DNA of 64,000 bases. Source: Streptomyces sp. NBC_01571 (GTDB lineage Bacteria > Actinomycetota > Actinomycetes > Streptomycetales > Streptomycetaceae). The position numbers and the translations under genes were made by a program. The stretch spans positions 930,001-994,000 of the forward strand of contig NZ_JAPEPZ010000001.1 in assembly GCF_026339875.1 (NCBI RefSeq). Reading direction: 5' to 3'. Positions 16,582-25,522 of this stretch are shown here, piece by piece (the first letter of the stretch is position 1; each line of letters opens with the position of its first letter). The notes below the pieces were generated by a model. That model was given only the letters and a program-made list of their open reading frames with translations, was not told the origin of the DNA and made no database searches.

Positions 16582-18153
16582 TCATGCGTAGGTGCGCAGT
16601 TCGGGCCACGTCTCGCCCCAGGGGCGGCGGGGACCGGAACAGACGTAGACGTGCCCGCCCCATTCGATGTTGTGCACCCCGTCGGGGTTGGAGAGCGTGG
16701 CGGCCACGCGGACGTGCCGGAAGTACCGGCTCAGATGGGCGGCGTACTCGGGGGCGTGCTCGGGGCCGGGGACGACGGCCACCACGGTCGTGGCGTGCGG
16801 GTTGCCGGGGCCCCACCACCAGTCGGTGTTGTGGGCGCTCACGGCGGTGGGCAGCCCGGTACCGCGGCCGAGTTCGTCGATGGCGCCGGCTTCACCGTAG
16901 TCCGCGGCGAAGATCACCGCGTTCGCGCGCTGCCCGGGCGGGAGCCCGGTCCACACCTGCCGTACGGTGCCGACCAGTTGGGGCCAGCCCAGGGATTCCC
17001 CCGAATTCGTGCTGACGTCGTACGTCCAGGCCGCGTCGGCGGGCGGCAGCACCGGCAGCACGATCACGGCGAGCAGCGCGGTCGAGGCGGCGGTTCCGAT
17101 CAGCAGGCCGCGCGGCCGGTCCGGCCGGGAGTGCAGCCACCCGTCGAGTCCCACCGCCCCGGCCGCCAGCAGGCAGACGTACAGGCCGCCCAGGTAGTAC
17201 ACCTGCGCTCCGGTCGTCACGGCGAACAGCACGAACAGCACGGCGTACACGGTCACCAGGCACCGCCACAGCGGCCGTCCGGACCGCCACAGGAACCGCA
17301 AGCCCGCCAGCCACAGCACCGTCATCGCCAGACAGGACATGCCGAGCTGCCCCACGACCCAGGTGGGGATGTTCCCCGGGCCTCCGTTCTCCCCGTTCAG
17401 TGCCCGTGTCATCGCGAACATGACCCAGCCGTGCCGCGCCTGCCACCACAGGTCGGGCAGCACGAGCAGCACGGCTGTCGCGGTGCCCACGAGCAGTCGG
17501 CGGTCGGCCGCGGTCCGGCGGGCCGGGCCGAGCACCACGGCAGCCAGCAGGACGGTCCCAAAGATCGCCGCGAGGTGGTTGAACTCCGCGCCGATGCCGA
17601 CCAGTACTCCCGCGACGAGCCACCACCGCGTGTCGCCGGTGCGGCCGATCCGTACGACCACGAGCGCGATCGCCGCCCACGCCAGCACTTCGTACGACGT
17701 GGTGTTGGCGATGTGCGCGCCGCCCAGCAGCACGGGCATGGTGCCGGTCGCCACCGCCGCGAGCAACTGGGCCCGCCGCGCGCCACCGAACTCCCGCGCG
17801 GTCATCCCGCCCACGACCACCGTGCCCGCGGCGGCCAGCGCGGGCCACAGCCGCAGGCCCACCTCCGAGACCCCGAACAGCGACAGCGACACGCGTGCCA
17901 GCAGCGGCGCCAGCGCCGGCTGGTCGACGTAGCTCGCCTGGAGGTGCCGGGCGCAGTCGAGGAAGTACAGCTCGTCGATGTGAAAGCCGTAGCGCGGGGA
18001 CAGCCCCACCAGCACGGCCAGGACCACCCCCGCGACGGCGAACACCCGCCGGTCCAGCGGTGCGATCCGCCCGCCGGCCTCCCGGGCCTCGTCCGCCCGC
18101 CGCCCCACATCCGCCGTGTCCGCCGCGTCCGGCGCGTTCGCCATTCCCGCCAC
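16582..18153 (-). CDS. GT39-type membrane glycosyltransferase (ArnT/PMT-like)
   Basis: This 523-aa polytopic membrane protein of the GT-C fold has the acidic pair at the end of the first loop, GFHIDELYFLDCARHL, as in the mannosyltransferases that use polyprenyl-phosphate sugars. About ten or eleven hydrophobic segments follow, then a soluble C-terminal domain facing outward. Either GTG 18153 or ATG 18144 could be the start. The sugar and acceptor are unknown. It converges with the sensor-phosphatase gene, 79 bases apart. Confidence 0.85.
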   Translation of the reverse strand: MAGMANAPDAADTADVGRRADEAREAGGRIAPLDRRVFAVAGVVLAVLVGLSPRYGFHIDELYFLDCARHLQASYVDQPALAPLLARVSLSLFGVSEVGLRLWPALAAAGTVVVGGMTAREFGGARRAQLLAAVATGTMPVLLGGAHIANTTSYEVLAWAAIALVVVRIGRTGDTRWWLVAGVLVGIGAEFNHLAAIFGTVLLAAVVLGPARRTAADRRLLVGTATAVLLVLPDLWWQARHGWVMFAMTRALNGENGGPGNIPTWVVGQLGMSCLAMTVLWLAGLRFLWRSGRPLWRCLVTVYAVLFVLFAVTTGAQVYYLGGLYVCLLAAGAVGLDGWLHSRPDRPRGLLIGTAASTALLAVIVLPVLPPADAAWTYDVSTNSGESLGWPQLVGTVRQVWTGLPPGQRANAVIFAADYGEAGAIDELGRGTGLPTAVSAHNTDWWWGPGNPHATTVVAVVPGPEHAPEYAAHLSRYFRHVRVAATLSNPDGVHNIEWGGHVYVCSGPRRPWGETWPELRTYA

Positions 18154-18584
18154 CCCGCTTCCCAGCCCCTCGGTCGCGTCTTCCCCGCGGCCGGGGCGGC
18201 CCCGCGCACAGGCTCCCGGGCCGCTCGTACCTTACGCAGCCGGTCCGTTCGCGGCGAGGGGACACCTACGGGCTCTGCCGCTCCGTCGGTGCCGCACGAC
18301 TGCGAACCGGGACGGCGGCCTCATGGACGGGGGCGGCGGTCAGCGGGGCGTCGTCGGGTGCCGCTGCGACGAAGACGGCCGAACCGGTCCTGGCGTCGAG
18401 GCGGTTCTGCCGGGTGCGGGCTCCGCGCCGGAACGAGCCGGCCGACCGGAACGGCGGGCAGGCGAAGGGACAGGAAGAGGGCGACCCGGGCGGCCACCAG
18501 CGCGGGCGACGGACACAGCACAAATGGTTGCGTTACGTTAGCAGATAAGCACTCAACGTGACTTTCCGCTGAAACGGGGCCCTT
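18154..18584. other. 431-base intergenic region, divergent promoters
   Basis: It separates the leftward glycosyltransferase from a small rightward gene. It presumably holds both promoters; the last 60 bases are less GC-rich. No convincing coding frame, repeat or dyad was seen. Confidence 0.5.
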
Positions 18585-18839
18585 GTGAACGAGCTGATCA
18601 AGTACCTGCAGGACAACATGCTCATCGACTTCCGGGGCGAGATCACCCTGGACACCGTGTGCGGTTTCCTCCGCGGGGACGACGGGAGGGAAGCCCAGGA
18701 CCTCCTCAGAAAGGTGGACGAACAGGAAGGAGTCCACGAAATGCTGGTCACCCTGGCCGACAACCTGAAGGAGCACCTCGAGGGAGGTGTCAACGCGGGA
18801 GTGCTCAGGGAGCAGCTGGCGCACTACTCGGAGACGTAA
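18585..18839 (+). CDS. Small conserved-looking protein, unknown (84 aa)
   Basis: GTG 18585 opens a well-behaved frame with strong G/C third positions. The product is acidic and helical (NELIKYLQDNMLIDFRGEIT, then DDGREAQDLLRKVDEQEGVHEMLVTLADNLKEHLEGG), with no cysteines, signal peptide or membrane segment. No domain is recognised. A hairpin follows 13 bases after the stop, so it is a single-gene unit. Confidence 0.65.
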   Translation: MNELIKYLQDNMLIDFRGEITLDTVCGFLRGDDGREAQDLLRKVDEQEGVHEMLVTLADNLKEHLEGGVNAGVLREQLAHYSET

Positions 18840-18852
18840 CCCCGGTGTCACT

Positions 18853-18889
18853 CCTGGTCTCACCGGGCAGGACGTCCGGCGAGACCAGG
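18853..18889 (+). terminator. Hairpin terminator after the 84-aa gene
   Basis: CCTGGTCTC (18853-18861) pairs with GAGACCAGG (18881-18889). An inner CCGG/CCGG pair continues the stem after one mismatch. Confidence 0.65.
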
Positions 18890-19059
18890 GGGACGCCCGG
18901 CCGGTTCACGCCCAGGGCCCGTCCGCCGCGCACGGATGGCGGGGGGGGCACCCGGCTCCGCTCCGGCCCGACGGCCCCGAGTGGCGCCGGCCGGGGAAGG
19001 GGCCGGCCGATCGAGGGTCCGGCGCCCGGTGCGGCCGAAGGCCTCTTCCTGGCGCGCGC

Positions 19060-19332
19060 TCAGACACTCCCCCTTCCACCCCGCTCCCCCGCCCCGCCCA
19101 CGCCGCCGGCCTGGAGCTGGTGGCGCAGGGCCGCCCACCCCGCGGACGGACTGCCCGCGCAGAGCGACCAGTACGGGTGATGCAGCAGCCGGGCGTGGAG
19201 CCGGACCAGGTCGCGCCGCAGCCGCGCACCCTGCCCAGGAGACGCGCCGGCCAGCGCCCGGTAGGTACGGACATAGGCCAGGTGGAGGTCGATCAGGTCG
19301 GGAGGGAACGAGTCACGCGTCATGTTTACCAT
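19060..19332 (-). CDS. Small unknown protein (90 aa)
   Basis: ATG 19332 (or 19323) opens a frame whose first 60 residues look genuine: MTRDSFPPDLIDLHLAYVRTY, then ARLRRDLVRLHARLLHHPYWS. Arginine-rich helices and an HPYW motif are visible, and the C-terminus is a low-complexity Gly tail. No ribosome site is obvious; the promoter region is AT-rich with TCTAAT overlapping the start, so translation could be leaderless. No family is recognised. Confidence 0.55.
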   Translation of the reverse strand: MVNMTRDSFPPDLIDLHLAYVRTYRALAGASPGQGARLRRDLVRLHARLLHHPYWSLCAGSPSAGWAALRHQLQAGGVGGAGERGGRGSV

Positions 19333-19699
19333 TAGAGCACTTGTTCGATTTTCGGCGCACGTGACACCCCTGTGACCCAGCCCCGCACCACGCCCGGCCT
19401 GTGGCGCGGGGACGCAGGCATGCTCCAAGCCCACGTGCCGAAAAAACTCCTGTCTTCCGGCTCGCACACCTCTGCGATCATCCCTGAATGGCGCACCGTC
19501 TCGAATCGCTGGTCATCCGGCGCATCCGCCGCCTTCCGTCCCCCAGGGGCTCCGCCGGGGAAGGAGCCACCGCCGCACGGCAGTACCCGGCGCCACCTCG
19601 GCGACAGCGGGCGGCCGACCGAACGGTGGTGCGGCCGGCCGTGGTCCCGTCAGCCGGCCGGGGGACGGCCACGGGACGGCGGCGGGCAGGCACCGGTGC
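19333..19699. other. 367-base gap with no gene
   Basis: It lies between the 90-aa gene's promoter and the 3' end of the permease. Frames on both strands are arginine/proline-rich shadows without ribosome sites. Nothing further was seen. Confidence 0.5.
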
Positions 19700-21154
19700 T
19701 CAGGTGGTGGCCGGCTCCACGTCCGGCGCCGGTCCGGTCAGGTACTCCTCCGAGATCTCCTTCGGCCCGAAGGGCCAGACCTTCTCCAGCCGTGCCCAGA
19801 CCACGAAGGCGACGCAGCCGAGGACGAGCCAGGCCAGGGACCATTCGATGGGGTGGCGGCCCGGGGAGTTCTTGTCCGCGTAGCCGTAGATGGTGAGCCA
19901 GCCGATCAGCGCGATGAGACTCGGGAGCGGGTAGAGCCACATCCTGTACGGGCGCCGCAGCGCCGGTTGGCGTCGGCGCAGCACCGAGAGGGCGACGATC
20001 TGGGCCAGCGCCTGGACGATCACCATGACCGTGGTGAGGAGCTGGATCAGGGTCGCCAGGTCGGTGTGGCGGCCGATGAGGAAGCCGATGGCGGTGATGA
20101 CGCCCATGGTGGCCAGGCCCAGCGTCGGGAAGCGGTGCCTGGGGTGCAGTTTCGCGTACGGGCGGAAGAAGACGCGCTCGCGGGCGGCGTCGTACGGGAC
20201 GCGTGAGCCGCCCAGCAGTCCGGTGAAGACCGAGGCGAAGGCGGTGATGAGGATGAGGACGGTGACCGTGTCGGCGGCGCCCTTGCCCCAGGTCTCCTCC
20301 AGGACGGCCGAGGCCACGGAGGTGGAGGCGATGTCGCCGGGATCGGTCATCCGGTGCCAGTCGACGACACCGAGTGTGCCGATCTGGAGCAGGAGGTAGA
20401 TCGCCATGATGCCGAGGATGGAGAAGATGATCGAACGGGGCAGGGTGCGGCCCGGGTCCTTGATCTCGGCGCCCATGTACGCGGTGGTGTTGTAGCCGAG
20501 GTAGTCGTAGATGCCGATGGTCAGACCCGCGGCGAAACCGACCCAGAAGTGACTGCTGGTCAGCTCGAAGGCGTGCGCCGGATAGGTGAAGGCCAGATGA
20601 GCGCTGAAGTCGGTGGCCGCGGCGACGATCACCAGGAGCACCGAAGCGATCATGACGGCCCACATGACGGCCGTGATGCGCGCGATGTGCTCGACACCGC
20701 GCCACAGGAGCACGACGACCAGGACGATCACACCGAGGCCGATCAGGTCGCCGGTGGTCCTACCCATGTCGGGTGCCAGATATCCCAGGTACTGGACGAA
20801 ACCGACCACGCCGGTGGACATGATCAGCGGGATGAAGAGCATGGCCGTCCAGACGAACAGGAACGGCATCAGACGTCCGGAGCGGTACTGGAAGGCCTGG
20901 CGGAGATACACGTAACTGCCGCCGGAACCGGGCATGGAAGCGCCGAGTTCGGCCCAGATCAGGCCGTCCGCGAGGGCCAGTACCGCACCCGCGACGAAGC
21001 CCATGATCGCCTGTGGGCCGCCGAACGCGGCGACCATCAGCGGGATCGTCACGAACGGACCGATCCCGCACATCTGGCTCATGTTGATGGCGGTGGCCTG
21101 GAACAGGCCGACGCGGCGGACGAAACCGCCGGTGGGTGGCGGACTGCCGGACAT
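19700..21154 (-). CDS. APC-superfamily amino acid/amine permease
   Basis: This 484-aa membrane protein has about 12 transmembrane segments. The first helix carries NMSQMCGIGPFVTIPL, the glycine-rich unwound segment used for substrate binding in APC transporters; GASMPGSGGSYVYLRQAF follows. It imports an amino acid or amine by proton symport in known relatives. ATG 21154 follows ACAGGAGG. It is divergent from the ROK regulator, with a ROK-type palindrome between them, so the substrate may relate to the amino-sugar locus (inference). Confidence 0.88.
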   Translation of the reverse strand: MSGSPPPTGGFVRRVGLFQATAINMSQMCGIGPFVTIPLMVAAFGGPQAIMGFVAGAVLALADGLIWAELGASMPGSGGSYVYLRQAFQYRSGRLMPFLFVWTAMLFIPLIMSTGVVGFVQYLGYLAPDMGRTTGDLIGLGVIVLVVVLLWRGVEHIARITAVMWAVMIASVLLVIVAAATDFSAHLAFTYPAHAFELTSSHFWVGFAAGLTIGIYDYLGYNTTAYMGAEIKDPGRTLPRSIIFSILGIMAIYLLLQIGTLGVVDWHRMTDPGDIASTSVASAVLEETWGKGAADTVTVLILITAFASVFTGLLGGSRVPYDAARERVFFRPYAKLHPRHRFPTLGLATMGVITAIGFLIGRHTDLATLIQLLTTVMVIVQALAQIVALSVLRRRQPALRRPYRMWLYPLPSLIALIGWLTIYGYADKNSPGRHPIEWSLAWLVLGCVAFVVWARLEKVWPFGPKEISEEYLTGPAPDVEPATT

Positions 21155-21298
21155 GGGGCCTCCTGTGATCGGGACGAGGGGAGAGAGGGACGGCGTACGG
21201 GAACGGCCCGGATGGCGGCCGACGGATCAGGGGCGGCGGGTGACCGGCCGGCGCTGGGCTCCCCTCGTGGCTCGCCCGGCGAGGCTGACTGGGCGATA

Positions 21299-21318
21299 AA
21301 GTTAAGGAGCCTTACTAG
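21299..21318. promoter_or_regulatory. ROK-box-like palindrome in the permease/ROK intergenic region
   Basis: TAAGG and CCTTA flank AG (21303-21314) inside a 20-base AT-richer island. Read in this direction, it agrees at 14 of 18 positions with the reverse complement of the palindrome ahead of the exo-glucosaminidase gene at 22603-22623. It is probably the autoregulatory site of the ROK protein and could also affect the permease. Confidence 0.6.
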
Positions 21319-21340
21319 ATGCGTCAAGGGGATGTCATGA

Positions 21341-22540
21341 ATGCGTGAGAATGGAGCGATGCCCGCCCGCGACGCCAACGAGCAGCCCGAACAGCCCTGG
21401 AACCGCCGCCGGCTGCGCAGCACCAACGAGCGGCTGCTCCTCGACCGGTTGCGCGCGGACGGTCCCGCGTCACGAGCCCAACTCGCCCGCGAGACAGGGC
21501 TGTCGAAGCCGACGGTCTCCAGCGCGCTCGCCGCGCTGGAGGACGCCGGGCTCGTCCACGAGGTCGGCACGCACGCTCCGGAACGCGGCCGGGTGGCGGT
21601 CCTTTACGCTCCGGACCCCGCGGCCGGCCACGCGCTCGGCATCGACATCGGCCGCGGCTGGCTGCGGGTGGCGGTCGCGGATCTGGACGGTGCGGTGGTC
21701 GCCCGCGCCGATGTACGCAACCGGGCGCGCAGTTCGGGGGCGATGGCCGACCTGGTGGTCGCCACCGCCCGCCAGGTCGTCGCCAACTCCGGCCTCGGCA
21801 CCGACGAGGTGGCCCACGCGGTGGTGGGCACACCGGGCGTGTACGACGAGCAGCAGCGCCGGGTGCGGTACGCGATGCATCTTCCGGGCTGGGGCCGGGC
21901 GGGTCTGTTCGACCGGATGCGCGAGATGCTGGGCATCCCGCTGGAGGTGCACAACGACGCCAATCTCGCGGCGCTCGGTGAGTACACGTACGGCGTCGGC
22001 GCGGGCAGCCGGCTCTTCGCGTACATCATGATCGGCACCGGCCTCGGCATGGGTGTGGTCAGCGAGGGGCGGCTGTTCACCGGGGCGCACGGCGGGGCCG
22101 GGGAGATCGGCTTCCTGCCGTGGCCGGGGCAGCAGAAGCCGGAGACGCTGGAGGACGCGGTGTCGGGCGTGGCCGTCGTCGAGGCGGCGCGGCACTTCGG
22201 CATGACCGGACAACTCACCGCGAAGGCCGTCTTCGACGCGGCGCGCGAGGGCCACCCCGCCGCCGTGCGGGCCGTCCGGCTGGAGGGCGAGCGGATCGCG
22301 CACACGGTCGCGGCAGCGGCGGCGGTGCTCGATCCCGATCTCGTGGTGCTGGGCGGTGGGGTGGGCCACAGCATCGACCTGCTGCTGCGGCCCGTGCGCG
22401 AGACCCTGCGCACGCTCACACCGCTGCGCCCGAAGATCGTGCCCAGTCGGCTGGGCGAGGACGCGGTGCTGCTCGGCGCGGTGGCCACCGCGCTGGGGAC
22501 CGCCCGGGACGTGGTGTTCGACCGGCGGTCGGCCTCCTGA
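21341..22540 (+). CDS. ROK-family transcriptional regulator
   Basis: This 399-aa protein has an N-terminal winged HTH (RSTNERLLLDRLRADGPASR, then QLARETGLSKPTVSSALAAL; about 25-75) and a ROK sugar-binding domain with ALGIDIGRGWLRVAV, VHNDANLAALGEY and IGTGLGMGVV. The zinc-binding CGxxGC motif of active ROK kinases is missing; the equivalent region reads GGAGEIGFLPWPGQQ. It is therefore a regulator rather than a kinase. ATG 21341 lies about nine bases after AAGGGG. It sits between the permease and the CsxA-type glucosaminidase and resembles CsnR-type chitosan regulators in context. Confidence 0.9.
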   Translation: MRENGAMPARDANEQPEQPWNRRRLRSTNERLLLDRLRADGPASRAQLARETGLSKPTVSSALAALEDAGLVHEVGTHAPERGRVAVLYAPDPAAGHALGIDIGRGWLRVAVADLDGAVVARADVRNRARSSGAMADLVVATARQVVANSGLGTDEVAHAVVGTPGVYDEQQRRVRYAMHLPGWGRAGLFDRMREMLGIPLEVHNDANLAALGEYTYGVGAGSRLFAYIMIGTGLGMGVVSEGRLFTGAHGGAGEIGFLPWPGQQKPETLEDAVSGVAVVEAARHFGMTGQLTAKAVFDAAREGHPAAVRAVRLEGERIAHTVAAAAAVLDPDLVVLGGGVGHSIDLLLRPVRETLRTLTPLRPKIVPSRLGEDAVLLGAVATALGTARDVVFDRRSAS

Positions 22541-22602
22541 GAGCGTGCCCGCGGCCACCGGTGATTGACACCCACCGACTCCGCGACCTAGCTTGTGGAC
22601 CC

Positions 22603-22623
22603 AGTTAGTAAAGTTTCCTAACT
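22603..22623. promoter_or_regulatory. ROK/CsnR-type operator ahead of the exo-glucosaminidase gene
   Basis: Arms AGTTAGTAAA (22603-22612) and TTTCCTAACT (22614-22623) flank a central G, with nine of ten positions complementary. This matches the general form of actinobacterial ROK boxes such as the one described for CsnR at chitosanase genes. It lies 47 bases before the start codon, where a repressor would block transcription. Confidence 0.75.
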
Positions 22624-22670
22624 TGCAGTGCCGTAGCGCGGATGATCCCCAACCCCCAAAGGAGACCACC

Positions 22671-25400
22671 GTGTTGGACCGCTCTGCCGCACGTCGGCGC
22701 CTGGCCGGCGCCGCCGTCGCCCTGAGCCTTCTCGGCTCCCTCTCGACGAGCGCGTGGGCCGGTCCCCGGGACGCCGGACCGGCCGCCACCGCGCCCGCCC
22801 GTGCCACGCCGGTGCCGTCCGTGGCGGGCAGCGCCACCGCGCTCTCCGGCTACGCGATCCAGTCGACGGCCGAGGTCAGGGACTCGGCGGCCGACGTCTC
22901 CAGCCCTGGCTATGCGGCCGCCGGCTGGTATCCGGCGGGCTCTCGGTCCACGGTCCTCGCGGCCCTGCTCGCGGACGGCGTGTACGCGGATCCGTTCTAC
23001 TCGACCAACCAACAGCGGATCCCCGAGGCCGACTTCACCGTGCCCTGGTGGTACCGCTCGGACTTCACGGTCGGTGACACCGCCGAGCGCAGTTATCTGG
23101 ACTTCAGCGGGGTGGTCTCGGCCGCCGACGTCTACGTGAACGGCAAGCGCGTCGCGGCCGCCACGGAGGTGGCGGGCGCCTACACCCACCACGAACTCGA
23201 CATCACCTCGCTGGTACGGGCGGGCACGAACACGGTCGCGTTCCGCGTCCGGCCCAACCAGCCCGACCAGAACCTCACGATGGGCTGGATCGACTGGATC
23301 CAGCCACCGCCCGACGAGAACATGGGCATCGTGTGCGACGTCCTCGTACGTCGCGGGGGCCCGGTCGCGCTCCGCGACGCGCACGTCGTGAGCAGGCTCG
23401 CCGTCCCCTCGCTCGCCTCCGCGGACCTGACCGTGAAGGCGCGGGTGCGCAACGACTCGGACACCGCGGTCACCACGACTGTCTCCGGCGCCATCGGCTC
23501 CACGGCGACCTTCAGCAGAGCCGTCCCGCTGCGTGCGCACGAGACGAAATCCGTGACGTTCACCCCCGCGGACATCCCCGGGCTGCACCTGGACGCACCG
23601 AAGGTGTGGTGGCCCGCGGGCATGGGCGGACAGCCGCTGTACGGCCTCGAGTTGACCGCAACCGTCGCCGGTACCGTCTCCGACACCGCGCACGAGGACT
23701 TCGGCATCCGCGACGTGAAGGCCCCGCTCGACGCCGACGGCGCACGGCGGTACAGCGTCAACGGACGCGAGCTGCTGATCAAGGGCGGCGGCTGGTCCCC
23801 CGACGAGTTCCTGCGCTGGGACCGGACGTACGTGGCGGACCGGCTGAGGTACGCCCTCGACCTGGGCCTCAACACCATCCGCCTCGAAGGACACCTCGAA
23901 CCGGACGAGTTCTTCGACCTCGCCGACCGGTACGGCATCCTCACGCTGCCCGGCTGGGAGTGCTGCGACAAGTGGGAGGGGAACGTCAACGGCAGTGAGT
24001 CCGGCGACCCGTGGACCGCCGCCGACCACCCGGTCGCCAAGGCCTCGATGGCCGCGGAGGCCGCCCGGCTGCGCGACCACCCGAGCGTCGTCTCGTTCCT
24101 CATCGGCAGCGACTTCGCACCGGACGCCACGATCGAGAAGGACTACCTCGACGCCTTGAGGGCCGCCGACTGGGCGACCCCCGTGGTCGCGGCCGCCTCC
24201 GACAACTCCTCGCCCGTCAGCGGCCGTTCGGGCATGAAGATGACCGGCCCCTACGACTGGGTCCCGCCGGACTACTGGTACGCCAAGCGCGAGGGCGGCG
24301 CCACCGGCTTCAACTCCGAGACCAGCGCGGGCCCCGACATCCCCACCCTCGACACTCTGCGCCGCATGATGTCCCCCGCCGAGCTCGACACCCTCTGGAA
24401 GAACCCCGGGGCCCCGCAGTACCACCGCTCGCCGTCGGCGACCTTCGGCACCCTCAAGATCTACGACGCCGCCCTGGCCGGCCGCTACGGCCCGCCGACG
24501 GGCCTCGCGGACTACGTGCGCAAGGCGCAGCTCGCCCAGTACGAGAACGTGCGTGCCCAGTTCGAGGCCTACGGACGCAACGCCGCCGACTCCTCGAAGC
24601 CCTCGACCGGAGTCGTCTACTGGATGTTCAACAGCGGATGGACCTCGCTGCACTGGCAGTTGCTGGACCGCTACCTCGACCAGGGCGGTGCCTACTTCGG
24701 CGCGAAGAAGGCGAACGAACCGCTGCACGTCCAGTACTCCTACGACGACCGCTCGGTCGTCGTCGTGAACAACCGGCACACGGCCGCCTCCGGACTCACC
24801 GCACGGGTCACGCTCTTCAACACCGACGGCACCCGGAAGTACGACCGGACGGCGACCGGAGTGAAGGTGGACGGGGACGGCGCGCACAGCACCGCGCTCA
24901 CCGTGCCGGCCTCGGTCGGCGGACTGTCGACGACGTATCTCGCACGGCTGGACCTCACCGACTCCCGGGGCAGGACGGTCAGCCGCAACGTGTACTGGCT
25001 CTCGACCCGGGCCGACACCCTCGACTGGGCCGGCACGGACTGGTACCACACGCCGACGACGAGCTACGCCGACCTCAAGGGGCTCGGCTCCATGGCGCGG
25101 GTGCCGGTCTCGGCGACGGCTTCGACCACCGCCGGACCCGGCGGCACCTCCACGACGAGGGTCACGGTCCGCGGCCCCGGGACCGGGAAGACGCCGTCGC
25201 TGCTCACCGACGCGCATCTGGTGGACTCGAAGGGCCGGCCGGTGCTGCCGGTCCAGTGGTCCGACAACGAGGTCAGCCTGTGGCCCGGCGAGTCGGCGAC
25301 ACTGACCGCGACCTACCGGACCGCGGACCTGCACGGCTCCGCCCCCAGGATCCGGATCTCGGGGTGGAACACACCGGAGACGACCGTTCCGGCGGCTTAG
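22671..25400 (+). CDS. csxA: Secreted exo-beta-D-glucosaminidase, GH2 (CsxA type)
   Basis: This 909-aa exported glycosidase removes glucosamine from chitosan oligomer ends. A signal peptide (about 1-31, ending SAWA) precedes the GH2 sandwich, TIM barrel and Ig-like domains. The sequence follows the Amycolatopsis orientalis CsxA pattern closely: VPWWYRSDFTV, MGWIDWIQPPPDENMGIV, LPGWECCDKWEGNVNG. The acid/base Asp481 (IGSDFAP) and nucleophile Glu550 (FNSETSAG) are present. It ends after the Ig-like domain and lacks the C-terminal CBM of the longer CsxA. GTG 22671 follows AAAGGAG. A ROK box precedes it, so induction by glucosamine oligomers is likely. Confidence 0.93.
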   Translation: MLDRSAARRRLAGAAVALSLLGSLSTSAWAGPRDAGPAATAPARATPVPSVAGSATALSGYAIQSTAEVRDSAADVSSPGYAAAGWYPAGSRSTVLAALLADGVYADPFYSTNQQRIPEADFTVPWWYRSDFTVGDTAERSYLDFSGVVSAADVYVNGKRVAAATEVAGAYTHHELDITSLVRAGTNTVAFRVRPNQPDQNLTMGWIDWIQPPPDENMGIVCDVLVRRGGPVALRDAHVVSRLAVPSLASADLTVKARVRNDSDTAVTTTVSGAIGSTATFSRAVPLRAHETKSVTFTPADIPGLHLDAPKVWWPAGMGGQPLYGLELTATVAGTVSDTAHEDFGIRDVKAPLDADGARRYSVNGRELLIKGGGWSPDEFLRWDRTYVADRLRYALDLGLNTIRLEGHLEPDEFFDLADRYGILTLPGWECCDKWEGNVNGSESGDPWTAADHPVAKASMAAEAARLRDHPSVVSFLIGSDFAPDATIEKDYLDALRAADWATPVVAAASDNSSPVSGRSGMKMTGPYDWVPPDYWYAKREGGATGFNSETSAGPDIPTLDTLRRMMSPAELDTLWKNPGAPQYHRSPSATFGTLKIYDAALAGRYGPPTGLADYVRKAQLAQYENVRAQFEAYGRNAADSSKPSTGVVYWMFNSGWTSLHWQLLDRYLDQGGAYFGAKKANEPLHVQYSYDDRSVVVVNNRHTAASGLTARVTLFNTDGTRKYDRTATGVKVDGDGAHSTALTVPASVGGLSTTYLARLDLTDSRGRTVSRNVYWLSTRADTLDWAGTDWYHTPTTSYADLKGLGSMARVPVSATASTTAGPGGTSTTRVTVRGPGTGKTPSLLTDAHLVDSKGRPVLPVQWSDNEVSLWPGESATLTATYRTADLHGSAPRIRISGWNTPETTVPAA

Positions 25401-25469
25401 TGATCGTCTCCGGAAACCCTTCGGGGGCTGACGTGAGGTCGGTCCGTGCGCGGGGGCGGATCGCAGGTT

Positions 25470-25498
25470 CGGTCCGGTGAGGTGGCGGCACCGGACCG
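25470..25498. terminator. Hairpin terminator between convergent glucosaminidase and TetR genes
   Basis: CGGTCCGGTG (25470-25479) and CACCGGACCG (25489-25498) form a perfect ten-bp stem with a nine-base loop, between stops at 25400 and 25523. Confidence 0.7.
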
Positions 25499-25522
25499 GA
25501 CCGCCGCACGCCCCCAGCGCCG

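Noticed and set aside
21341..22540. ROK glucokinase
   Set aside because: It has an N-terminal winged HTH and lacks the CGxxGC zinc motif needed by ROK kinases.
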